From the IMG/VR virus record IMGVR_UViG_3300032245_000795, positions 1 to 64,000 of that record: a stretch of DNA of 64,000 nt; one strand, 5' to 3'. The DNA is from a virus. The notes under the pieces were generated by a model. The model worked only from the letters and a program-made list of their open reading frames with translations. It was not told where the DNA came from and searched no databases. Within the stretch, counting starts at the first letter, position 1. Every line of letters starts with the position of its first letter. Positions 5,552-11,201 of this stretch are shown here, one piece after another. The translations under genes were made by a program, and so were the position numbers.

Positions 5552-5688
5552 TCGCTAACCTCTAATTCTGTATAATCAACAACAGTAAAATCAAGTCGTT
5601 CCAATGGAACAACCTTTAACCATGATAGGGCAGACTCGAAACTATCGTCCTCAATAGTAACTGATAAATCAAAATTAAATACTGGCAT
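5548..5688 (-). CDS. Acidic microprotein, 46 aa
   Basis: MPVFNFDLSVTIEDDSFESA followed by LSWLKVVPLERLDFTVVDYT. The strand - ED..SFE.AL..L helix - strand pattern resembles a ferredoxin-like half-fold; the first gene in the window (33-449) has a similar VTVQYSITVNARDEESAMNL stretch, so the two may be related. TAATG and ATGA overlaps with neighbours. Confidence 0.6.
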   Translation of the reverse strand: MPVFNFDLSVTIEDDSFESALSWLKVVPLERLDFTVVDYTELEVSE

Positions 5689-5852
5689 TATTTAACCTCC
5701 TTGTATAAGTAGTCCCACGCCTTACGGCATAACACGATAGAGTTGCAATTATCGCAACAGATAACCCCATGAGGGTTAAGGTCTAAGTCGTACATGTCTA
5801 TTGTGGTAGTAACCGCACCACATACGGATTTAATTGGTACAAAGGTACTCAT
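5688..5852 (-). CDS. Cys-rich microprotein, 54 aa
   Basis: ATG at 5852 overlaps the stop of the upstream gene (ATGA). Cys residues at VCGAV, then GVICCDNCNSIVLCRK: a CCxxC...C group fit for zinc. Ends EVK after AAGGAGG, which is the ribosome site of the next gene. No family recognised. Confidence 0.65.
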   Translation of the reverse strand: MSTFVPIKSVCGAVTTTIDMYDLDLNPHGVICCDNCNSIVLCRKAWDYLYKEVK

Positions 5853-6031
5853 CTCTTGAGTCCGTCCTTTCCATAAGTGTTGATAAAATCAGGGAGAGCC
5901 ATAACGCCCTTGTAGTCTTTACATGAAGGGCAAAATCTATTCCACCCATCAAATAGTGTTATGCAAAAGGCGCAGATGTTATCCATAGCGCATAAGCCTT
6001 GCTCATCTATAAATTGCATAGTGTCGTTCAT
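5849..6031 (-). CDS. Zinc-ribbon protein, 60 aa
   Basis: NICAFCITLFDGWNRFCPSC: two CxxC knuckles 11-12 residues apart (about residues 19-37) make a classical zinc ribbon. No DNA-binding extension or other domain. Coupled by ATGA overlap to both neighbours. Function unknown. Confidence 0.75.
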   Translation of the reverse strand: MNDTMQFIDEQGLCAMDNICAFCITLFDGWNRFCPSCKDYKGVMALPDFINTYGKDGLKR

Positions 6032-6204
6032 TTAGTCACATACCAATCTGTCCATGTAGGAAATTGCTCAGGGTCACTATCATAGTAGTAACGCTCAATG
6101 TTGCTATCGCAATTAACGCATAGAGTAAATTGCTCATCTCCAATTTCGGAGATAGCGGAAACAAGAGGCTCGTGCCACTTGCATAGTGTGTTTAGTGTAG
6201 TCAT
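6028..6204 (-). CDS. Cys-containing protein, 58 aa
   Basis: Start taken at ATG 6204 because GAAAGG lies 8 nt before it; an in-frame GTG at 6213 overlaps that ribosome site. TLCKWHEPLVS, then FTLCVNCDSN, gives C-x2-H...CxxC, a possible zinc site. Acidic tail with YYYDSDPEQFPTW. First gene of the cassette read from 6259-6288. Confidence 0.7.
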   Translation of the reverse strand: MTTLNTLCKWHEPLVSAISEIGDEQFTLCVNCDSNIERYYYDSDPEQFPTWTDWYVTK

Positions 6205-6258
6205 TTTGACCACCTTTCGTAGCGGATTTCTTTACCGCTTGTTTTTCTTTATACTGTA

Positions 6259-6288
6259 ATTGTAGCATGGGGGTCTGACAAATGTCTA
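6259..6288 (-). promoter_or_regulatory. Early-class promoter (TAGACA / TTGTCA / TACAAT)
   Basis: Minus strand TACAAT (6259-6264), TTGTCA (6276-6281) 11 bp upstream followed by GACCCCC, and TAGACA (6283-6288) 18 bp upstream. Confidence 0.7.
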
Positions 6289-6314
6289 ATTGAAAATGCT
6301 ACCAATTCGGACAT

Positions 6315-6330
6315 TGTGAGCCGTATCACA
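6315..6330. promoter_or_regulatory. CRP/GlxR-like palindrome, first of a tandem pair
   Basis: TGTGAGCCGTATCACA, perfect half-sites. It abuts a second 16-bp copy at 6331-6346. Confidence 0.65.
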
Positions 6331-6346
6331 TGAGACATAGGTCACA
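6331..6346. promoter_or_regulatory. CRP/GlxR-like palindrome, second of a tandem pair
   Basis: TGAGACATAGGTCACA, one mismatch from TGTGA-N6-TCACA, starting at the base after the first site. Confidence 0.5.
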
Positions 6347-6446
6347 TTTGTATGGTCATAAATAATAATGACTATTTTTATCAGCGTGTCGGCTTGACAA
6401 AAACGGCCTAGGTAATTTTGCAGGGGATCTACAAAACTACTAACAA
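6347..6446. promoter_or_regulatory. Cassette spacer: GCGTGTCG, CCTAGG, hairpin
   Basis: GCGTGTCG (6384-6391), CCTAGG (6407-6412), then an imperfect stem TTTTGCAG...CTACAAAA (about 6417-6436) just downstream of the stop at 6447. Same order of parts as the other spacers, but no DnaA box is seen here. Confidence 0.5.
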
Positions 6447-6560
6447 TTAACTAAGTGAAATACCTAACACAACACACAATGCAACAGCAACGAATGCACT
6501 GATTAGTCCTGCTGCTGGATAGTCTTCTACCCAATCAATAAACATAGTAAATGGATTCAT
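6447..6560 (-). CDS. Single-pass membrane microprotein, 37 aa
   Basis: MNPFTMFIDWVEDYPAAGLI then SAFVAVALCVVLGISLS: a short amphipathic start and one TM helix (about residues 16-36). TAATG overlap with the upstream gene. No family recognised; small phage membrane proteins like this can be holin-like or superinfection factors, but nothing decides here. Confidence 0.6.
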   Translation of the reverse strand: MNPFTMFIDWVEDYPAAGLISAFVAVALCVVLGISLS

Positions 6561-6727
6561 TATTTTGTTTCCTTTTCTTTTAGCATTCCAAGAATTAAAT
6601 TAAGTTGTTCAGTTGTTAGCAACGCTTGAGCACAACCCCAAGCAAATGCAAGTGCCATTGCACTATCTCCATAGTGCTCATTTGCAAGAGTGTTTATCTC
6701 TTGCGTTATCTCGAAATTAGTTTTCAT
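6560..6727 (-). CDS. Hypothetical microprotein, 55 aa
   Basis: MKTNFEITQEINTLANEHYG, then DSAMALAFAWGCAQALLTTE and a helical, Leu-rich end. Soluble, all-helical. TAATG overlaps on both sides; GAAAGG precedes its start. No family recognised. Confidence 0.65.
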   Translation of the reverse strand: MKTNFEITQEINTLANEHYGDSAMALAFAWGCAQALLTTEQLNLILGMLKEKETK

Positions 6728-6843
6728 TAGTTTGTTACCTTTCTTTCCATTTTACGTGCAACAATTACCCACATGATGATGAGAGGTGTATTTAGAATTA
6801 GTGCGCCTGCAATAATCTGAAGTAGTGCTGTAGTTGCGTTCAT
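6727..6843 (-). CDS. Single-pass membrane microprotein, 38 aa
   Basis: MNATTALLQIIAGALILNTP then LIIMWVIVARKMERKVTN: one TM helix followed by a basic cytoplasmic-type tail. TAATG overlaps with both neighbours. No family recognised. Confidence 0.6.
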   Translation of the reverse strand: MNATTALLQIIAGALILNTPLIIMWVIVARKMERKVTN

Positions 6844-6989
6844 TAGTTTTCTTCTTTCGCTAATAGGTATTCGTTATTTAGGGGGCGAGAGTTATTAGAA
6901 AACATAGCCTCCACTATAGCCTTGTCTTTTATTGACTGGGCAGCACGGCGTTCCTGCTGTTCCTTTAGGATTCGATTATAAGTGTCCAT
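6843..6989 (-). CDS. Basic hypothetical protein, 48 aa
   Basis: Start taken at ATG 6989 (MDTYNRILKEQQERRAAQSI); GAAAGG is present but 13 nt upstream. An alternative in-frame TTG at 7028 would add 13 residues and begin immediately beside the -10 box. Helical and charged. First gene of the rightmost minus-strand cassette. Confidence 0.6.
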   Translation of the reverse strand: MDTYNRILKEQQERRAAQSIKDKAIVEAMFSNNSRPLNNEYLLAKEEN

Positions 6990-7027
6990 GTAGGGGGTCT
7001 GACCTTTCTTGTTGTTGTTATGTTGCA

Positions 7028-7050
7028 AGTATAGCAGGGGGGACTGACAA
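7028..7050 (-). promoter_or_regulatory. Early-class promoter (TTGTCA-11-TATACT)
   Basis: Minus strand TTGTCA (7045-7050), GTCCCCC, then TATACT (7028-7033) after 11 bp. Heads the cassette 6989 to 6447. Confidence 0.7.
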
Positions 7051-7065
7051 ATTTGGGGTACTGGT

Positions 7066-7148
7066 GGGCGTGTCGTGAAACTATTTTATGTGATTTGCAT
7101 CACAAGAAATCTAAACAGCCTGTGGATAACTTTGCCTAGGGCGTGTCG
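7066..7148. promoter_or_regulatory. Divergent spacer: two GCGTGTCG, CRP-like site, DnaA box, CCTAGG
   Basis: GGGCGTGTCG (7066-7075), perfect palindrome TGTGATTTGCATCACA (7089-7104), perfect DnaA box TGTGGATAA (7121-7129), CCTAGG (7135-7140) and a second GGGCGTGTCG (7139-7148). This is the most complete copy of the spacer, at the switch from minus- to plus-strand genes. Confidence 0.65.
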
Positions 7149-7260
7149 GATTATGTGCTCACTATTTTTTTGTGGTATTATTTTTATAAACACGTATCAT
7201 ACATCTGAACAAAATATTCAGATTTTAGGCTATTTAGGTTTAAAAAATTTTTCAGAATTA

Positions 7261-7269
7261 TGCTATAAT
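7261..7269 (+). promoter_or_regulatory. Extended -10 TGCTATAAT, leaderless
   Basis: TATAAT (7264-7269) with TGC before it and 6 nt to the ATG at 7276, so transcription is predicted to begin at the start codon. Confidence 0.65.
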
Positions 7270-7275
7270 AAAATC

Positions 7276-7374
7276 ATGACTGAAGAACTAGACGACTATG
7301 GCTATGAAGGCGATAAGTGCTGTGCAGGATGCACATGCACTATGGCCCATAGTTCAGTGCCACCAGTAGAATAA
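7276..7374 (+). CDS. Cys-rich microprotein, 32 aa, predicted leaderless
   Basis: MTEELDDYGYEGDKCCAGCT then CTMAHSSVPPVE: an acidic start and a CCxxCxC cluster suited to metal binding. A longer upstream frame exists, but only this ATG sits 6 nt from a TATAAT box, as in many plus-strand genes here. Followed by a stem that covers the next start codon. Confidence 0.55.
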   Translation: MTEELDDYGYEGDKCCAGCTCTMAHSSVPPVE

Positions 7375-7392
7375 CTCATTTTTGTAATGAGT
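7374..7392 (+). promoter_or_regulatory. Stem enclosing the start codon of the sulfotransferase-like gene
   Basis: ACTCATT (7374-7380) and AATGAGT (7386-7392) pair around TTTGT; the ATG at 7387 lies in the stem. It could limit initiation or be chance. Confidence 0.35.
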
Positions 7393-8061
7393 GACCTATT
7401 TCTATTTAACTCACCACCAAGATCAGGTAATGTTTTTCTGACTCTTCTATTTTCAATGTTCATTGGTGGACCAGTAACTAAATGTCTTGAAACAGAAAAA
7501 TATTCAGATAAGTCTCAAAAGCAAGCAGTATTTTTCAGAAACCCATATGACTCAATTCCATCAACTGTAGTAAAATCCAGGGTAGATTGTGGAATAGTAA
7601 TAAACCATAATGATACTGGAGATCTAAAGAACAACATACAGATTTGCGCTAAAGAATATTTACATGCAATTAAAGAAGCAAAGAAAAATACATCTAATAT
7701 ATATATTGGTAAATCAGAAAATATGATGAACAAACCACTAGCAACAATCAAAGATATCGCTCTATTTTTTGATTTAAAAATAAAAGACAATCATGGTTTA
7801 AATGATCAGCAAATTATTGAATATATAAGACATCAAATGAACAACACAGAAAGAACCAGGGTAGATAAAAACGGTATAACAATAACAGAGACTCTTATGT
7901 CAAGTCATGACGGACATATGCCTAGAGAAAAAACAGATGATAGAATTTTCCTAGACAAACTTATACAGTCATCAGATTTAGACATTGTAACTCAATGCTA
8001 TAACGAGTATGTGTCTCTTGAATTAACAGACACAAGCAAAGGACAAAGATGGGCATCTTAG
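7387..8061 (+). CDS. Sulfotransferase-like protein, 224 aa
   Basis: The N-terminus LFNSPPRSGNVFLTLLFSMF matches the 5'-phosphosulfate-binding loop of PAPS sulfotransferases (xxxPRSGTTFL). FFRNPYDSIPSTV (about residues 49-61) matches their 3'-phosphate-binding block (RdPydr..S). The usual Ser/Thr after Gly in the first loop is Asn here. If active it would move sulfate from PAPS to a hydroxyl or amine; the target could be a glycan or virion protein. Overlaps 8049-8252. The two loops are visible; enzymatic activity is inferred. Confidence 0.6.
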   Translation: MSDLFLFNSPPRSGNVFLTLLFSMFIGGPVTKCLETEKYSDKSQKQAVFFRNPYDSIPSTVVKSRVDCGIVINHNDTGDLKNNIQICAKEYLHAIKEAKKNTSNIYIGKSENMMNKPLATIKDIALFFDLKIKDNHGLNDQQIIEYIRHQMNNTERTRVDKNGITITETLMSSHDGHMPREKTDDRIFLDKLIQSSDLDIVTQCYNEYVSLELTDTSKGQRWAS

Positions 8062-8252
8062 AAAATTTTGAAAACGCTTGGGATATTGATTTCCAAGAAG
8101 AACCTAAAGCACCTGAAGGTTGGGCTGCAAAAAATTTTTCAGAAACTGTATGCGAAAACTGTAGTTGTAAGCATGAAACTGAATCTACGCCTATGTCGAT
8201 AACTGACAATATGGGTAGAGAAATTTTTTGGGACGATATAGGAAGACCCTAG
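8049..8252 (+). CDS. Small Cys-containing protein, 67 aa
   Basis: AAAGGACAAAG precedes the ATG, which lies inside the end of the sulfotransferase-like gene. Acidic; CENCSCKHE (about residues 35-43) could bind zinc. It ends 3 bp into the convergent minus-strand gene. No family recognised. Confidence 0.7.
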   Translation: MGILENFENAWDIDFQEEPKAPEGWAAKNFSETVCENCSCKHETESTPMSITDNMGREIFWDDIGRP

Positions 8253-8446
8253 TTAAAAGCCCCTGCTGCAGTTAACTTATCGTAGATATTACCAAATAGG
8301 AATACCAAACTTGGTTGGCTCTGCTCGATCTGTTTATTGGCATCTTCTTCACTCATTCCATTCTGAAGACACATTGCAAGGTTGTCTGAGTTAATGCTAT
8401 CGAGCATTATCTTGATAACTTCATCTTTGTTCATTTCTTTTACCAT
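8249..8446 (-). CDS. Acidic helical protein, 65 aa
   Basis: Start taken at ATG 8446, which overlaps the end of the zinc-ribbon gene; MNKDEVIK at 8434 is an alternative. IKIMLDSINSDNLAMCLQNG, then MSEEDANKQIEQ, looks like a small two-helix protein of the kind placed last in phage operons. Function unknown. Confidence 0.7.
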   Translation of the reverse strand: MVKEMNKDEVIKIMLDSINSDNLAMCLQNGMSEEDANKQIEQSQPSLVFLFGNIYDKLTAAGAFN

Positions 8447-8640
8447 CTCTCTATTGGACATTTTGCTTCTTGTAATGTGGTTTTTAATTTCATAAAACAT
8501 CCACACTTTCTGCATTTCTGAAGTGATTTTTTAAACCACTCACATTCATTGCATATTTTTAGGCGGGACTCAATGAGTTCACGATTTGATCTTGGTTGAT
8601 TAGGATCAAATAAGTCCGTAAACTTAACATCATCACTCAT
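8440..8640 (-). CDS. Phage zinc-ribbon protein (CGCFM...CP..W family), 66 aa
   Basis: C-terminal half: ICNECEWF, then CRKCGCFMKLKTTLQEAKCP, ending IERW. The CxxC...CxxCGCxM.xKt.L..a.CP...W pattern is common in large phages and is shared with the gene at 14615-14851 in this window. Start taken at ATG 8640, overlapping the upstream stop. Likely a structural zinc site; role unknown. Confidence 0.75.
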   Translation of the reverse strand: MSDDVKFTDLFDPNQPRSNRELIESRLKICNECEWFKKSLQKCRKCGCFMKLKTTLQEAKCPIERW

Positions 8641-9407
8641 TTCCATTCCACCTCTTGATCATATGTAACCGAATACTCGCCTCCGAATACTTCAGCATAT
8701 GACACTATATCTCTATTATACCTTATAACGGTATTGATACCAACTTTGTCGCACATGTACTTCATACCCTGGACTAGTGGCTCAAAAGCCATCTCCTGGC
8801 CTGCTAGGGCATTGTTTAGGGTATCCAGGTATCTTTCCTTGCCGTATCTTTTAGATGTAAATGATTGATCAACATAATCAAACCTTGCTTGTGCATCATT
8901 TCTTTTTGCAATGTCCGAATTGTCTGTTATGTACTTAACTGCAGGATGATTCATCCGTGTAGACCAATTTCGCATGTTATCGCTGTACTTCTCCATATTC
9001 TTTAGAGTTGAGTCAGCGAAAGCCATGCGTATAAGGTCTGTATCGGAGGTTTGAACCTCTGTTGCAAAACTTATCAAAAAAGCGGTTGCATATGGGAACT
9101 TGTCAGTATATGTCGTCACGCCAAAATGAACATTTGGATTAAACGACTCAACTGACATATTGTCATCAAGCAGGCGCATATGATTTCCAAGAGATACATA
9201 CTCTTGTCGATTCATATCGCAATCGACGAACAAACATTCTTCTGGATTGATACCGTCGGCGAGACACAAGATGTTCTTATCGTATGATCCTACTATTTTC
9301 GAACCGTTAAAACGCTCTAATAATTTTGCGGTCATAAAACCATCCATGTCGGGGGATATAATTAAGTTTTTAGAATACTCCAACGTTTCAAGTATGTCTG
9401 TTTTCAT
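8637..9407 (-). CDS. DHH-like phosphoesterase, 256 aa
   Basis: SPDMDGFMTAKLL (about residues 18-30) fits motif I (DxDG) of the DHH/RecJ superfamily, LFVDCDMNRQEYVSLGNHMR (about 59-78) fits the next metal-binding strand and the H-containing motif, and FPYATAFLISFA follows as in family members. These enzymes use Mn to cut single-stranded DNA or small (di)nucleotides such as nanoRNA or cyclic dinucleotides. If it cleaves cyclic dinucleotides it could blunt host signalling; this is only inference. First gene of a three-gene minus-strand operon. Confidence 0.55.
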   Translation of the reverse strand: MKTDILETLEYSKNLIISPDMDGFMTAKLLERFNGSKIVGSYDKNILCLADGINPEECLFVDCDMNRQEYVSLGNHMRLLDDNMSVESFNPNVHFGVTTYTDKFPYATAFLISFATEVQTSDTDLIRMAFADSTLKNMEKYSDNMRNWSTRMNHPAVKYITDNSDIAKRNDAQARFDYVDQSFTSKRYGKERYLDTLNNALAGQEMAFEPLVQGMKYMCDKVGINTVIRYNRDIVSYAEVFGGEYSVTYDQEVEWK

Positions 9408-9423
9408 TTTTGTAAAATACCCC

Positions 9424-9432
9424 TTATAATAA
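9424..9432. promoter_or_regulatory. Shared -10 box of a divergent promoter pair
   Basis: TTATAATAA reads as a -10 on both strands. Rightward, TATAAT (9425-9430) is 9 nt before the ATG at 9440. Leftward it is about 17 nt before the ATG of the DHH-like gene. The two start codons are 32 bp apart. Confidence 0.55.
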
Positions 9433-9439
9433 TCTAGTT

Positions 9440-9709
9440 ATGACAATCCAGGACTGGGCTTCGTTAATCGTAGCAATACTTACAATTGTATCATCACTTG
9501 GCCTTGCAATCAAGTGGCTTGTAAAACATTATCTCAGCGAACTTAAAACAAATGGTGGGTCATCACTAAAAGACCAAATTAATAGACTTGAAGATGCTGT
9601 TGAAGATCAAAGAGTTGACTCTATAATGTCACGAGATAGACAAGAGAAAAAACTTGACGAAATGTATAAAATTCTAATTGAGCATATTGCTAAAAACGAT
9701 AAGAATTAA
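9440..9709 (+). CDS. Holin-like membrane protein, 89 aa
   Basis: One TM helix (DWASLIVAILTIVSSLGLAI, residues 5-24), then KWLVKHYLSELKTNGGSSLK and a charged coiled coil to the end. N-terminal TM plus ELK.NGG.SLkD plus a coil is frequent in actinophage lysis-region proteins annotated as holin-like. The lysozyme-like gene lies 8 kb away rather than adjacent, so a role in lysis is an inference. Confidence 0.45.
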   Translation: MTIQDWASLIVAILTIVSSLGLAIKWLVKHYLSELKTNGGSSLKDQINRLEDAVEDQRVDSIMSRDRQEKKLDEMYKILIEHIAKNDKN

Positions 9710-9898
9710 TTCTTCTATATACTATATATAATATATCTTTTAAATACAAACCTTAAAGATAGTTCTTTTTTCTTATATATTTTAAGTATACACCATCCCC
9801 ATTTCTGATGATCTACTACAAACCAATACAAAACGGACATTACAGACAATAACGATTTTATAACTTTTAATATCAATGTCCAGATTGTCCTGATATGA
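9710..9898. other. AT-rich intergenic region, no gene seen
   Basis: TATATA-rich stretches (9718-9740) and an AAAGATAGTTCTTTTTT weak terminator-like sequence (about 9752-9768). No reading frame with start signals. Confidence 0.5.
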
Positions 9899-9966
9899 TA
9901 TACTTTAATTTGACTAGTACTCTGGTTTGTCTCTCATACCCACCAGCCTGAGTACTAGTCTTTTTT
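9899..9966 (+). ncRNA. Candidate ~55-nt stem-loop RNA / terminator
   Basis: An extended -10 TGATATACT (TATACT at 9899-9904) is followed 7 nt later by a perfect 11-bp stem, GACTAGTACTC (9912-9922) and GAGTACTAGTC (9950-9960), with a 27-nt loop and TTTTTT (9961-9966). A transcript starting about 7 nt after the -10 would begin at the first base of the stem and end at the T-run. At the least it is a good rho-independent terminator. Confidence 0.55.
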
Positions 9967-9976
9967 ATGGTATAAT
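9967..9976 (+). promoter_or_regulatory. Extended -10 TGGTATAAT, leaderless
   Basis: TATAAT (9971-9976) is 6 nt before the ATG at 9983, directly after the T-run of the preceding hairpin. Confidence 0.7.
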
Positions 9977-9982
9977 CACAGT

Positions 9983-10363
9983 ATGAATCTTTGTGGTCCT
10001 GAAGTATTTGGAGCAGATCCAGCCAGAATTAAATGGCAAATTGTAAGAGGAGATACCTCTCCGCTACGTGTTGAGTTTTTACAGGATGACGAATTAACAT
10101 ATTTTGATACATCTGATTGGACTTATGAGGCTACCTCTTATGACCCTCAGTCTGATTTTCTTGATTCCCTGGAAATTACACCTGGAATAGGATATGTTGA
10201 TATTATGGCTCCTGCTTCAATTACAAGTCTATGGGGTTTTGGCTTTAAACCAGTTGTGACAGAATTAACTTTTGATCTTCAGGTAACTATTGATAATGAT
10301 ACAATTTGGACACCATTAATTGGAACTATATCAGTACTTGGCGATATAACAGGAAGTCTATAA
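9983..10363 (+). CDS. Virion protein with Ig-like 'RGDT' domain, 126 aa
   Basis: WQIVRGDTSPLRVEFLQDDE at the start and GTISVLGDITGS at the end match the proteins at 11209 and 18991. The pattern (GDT..lkv.....G...dlt, ending G.I.v.eDvT) recalls the N-terminal domain of baseplate upper proteins (BppU-like). Likely a beta-sandwich that anchors fibres to the tail tip; the role is inferred from the neighbouring fibre genes. TAATG overlap with the next gene. Confidence 0.55.
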   Translation: MNLCGPEVFGADPARIKWQIVRGDTSPLRVEFLQDDELTYFDTSDWTYEATSYDPQSDFLDSLEITPGIGYVDIMAPASITSLWGFGFKPVVTELTFDLQVTIDNDTIWTPLIGTISVLGDITGSL

Positions 10364-10449
10364 TGGCTGTAGTAAAAGTTACAACTCCTAGGCCTGAGTT
10401 GCCACCAATAATTAGAATTAAAAACAAAACCTTTAAAGTAAATAAATAA
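10363..10449 (+). CDS. Basic micropeptide, 28 aa
   Basis: MAVVKVTTPRPELPPIIRIK then NKTFKVNK, with a TAATG overlap with the upstream stop. Pro- and Lys-rich; could be a linker peptide or chance. No family recognised. Confidence 0.45.
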   Translation: MAVVKVTTPRPELPPIIRIKNKTFKVNK

Positions 10450-10457
10450 TATTGTGA

Positions 10458-10463
10458 GATAAT
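10458..10463 (+). promoter_or_regulatory. -10 GATAAT, leaderless
   Basis: GATAAT preceded by TGA, 6 nt before the ATG at 10470; same spacing as the other leaderless promoters. Confidence 0.55.
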
Positions 10464-10469
10464 GTCTTT

Positions 10470-11201
10470 ATGGCTTCTTCTAAATCTATGGACTTTCCAG
10501 GTGCAAAAAAATCTTCATACGCTGCACAAGTAGAGCAAAGTCAGTCTTCTCCATTTCAAGAAAACGCTCTTTCTTTTCTCCCTGTCCCTGGACCAGTAGG
10601 TCCTCAAGGTCCTGCAGGTAGAGATGGAAAAGATGGAAAAGAAGGTCCTCAAGGACCAGAAGGACCAAAAGGACAAAAAGGAGAAAAAGGAGAAAAAGGA
10701 CAAAACGGACTAAGTTCTTTATCTTCTTCAGGACAACAGGCTGGATGGGCATCATATATAAATGCAATCGAAAAACCAACAAAATTAGGAATATCTCAAG
10801 GAGATGATGGCTGGGTAACACTTTTGTTAGATACAAAAGATAAAACACAAAATGAGACATATCTTCCTAAAGGCTGCACAAGTCTTTGGAATAGCCACCA
10901 AAGAGCGCTAAACTTTCACGGTATAAACGAGGGTTCTCAGATATTCGTAACATACAACTTTGAATTAACTACCTATACAGCAAATACTGAGGTTTGGTTA
11001 AGAACTTATTTTACAAATAAGGACCAGGAGTTTGTTCAATTTGTGGGTTCTTTAAAGTATCAAAATGTTTATAATCTTTCGGTTACTCAAAATATATTTA
11101 TTGAGGATAGGACTATGTGGGCAAGCGGAGCAGTTCCTCAAATTAGAACAGACTTTGATGCATCTGTAATTTTCAATTCTGTATATGTCAGCGTGGTATA
11201 A
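10470..11201 (+). CDS. Collagen-like fibre protein, 243 aa
   Basis: Residues about 36-77 are Gly-X-Y triplets (GPVGPQGPAGRDGKDGKEGP, then GPEGPKGQKGEKGEKGQNGL), rich in Pro and Lys. A 30-aa N-terminal segment precedes them and a beta-rich C-terminal domain (about 85-243) with many aromatic and Thr residues follows. Collagen-like stalks trimerise in phage tail fibres. The Y-position prolines and lysines are the usual substrates of prolyl and lysyl hydroxylases, and hydroxylase-type enzymes are encoded 4 kb downstream. Ends with Val-Val-stop that forms the next promoter. Confidence 0.8.
   Translation: MASSKSMDFPGAKKSSYAAQVEQSQSSPFQENALSFLPVPGPVGPQGPAGRDGKDGKEGPQGPEGPKGQKGEKGEKGQNGLSSLSSSGQQAGWASYINAIEKPTKLGISQGDDGWVTLLLDTKDKTQNETYLPKGCTSLWNSHQRALNFHGINEGSQIFVTYNFELTTYTANTEVWLRTYFTNKDQEFVQFVGSLKYQNVYNLSVTQNIFIEDRTMWASGAVPQIRTDFDASVIFNSVYVSVV

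Noticed and set aside
7075-7374. Longer 99-aa version of the Cys-rich microprotein
   Set aside because: The upstream part lies over the operator-rich spacer and reads as Cys/Phe-rich noise; the ATG at 7276 has the leaderless promoter spacing.
10388-10393. Another CCTAGG element
   Set aside because: Inside a coding frame and without the companion motifs of the spacers; probably chance.
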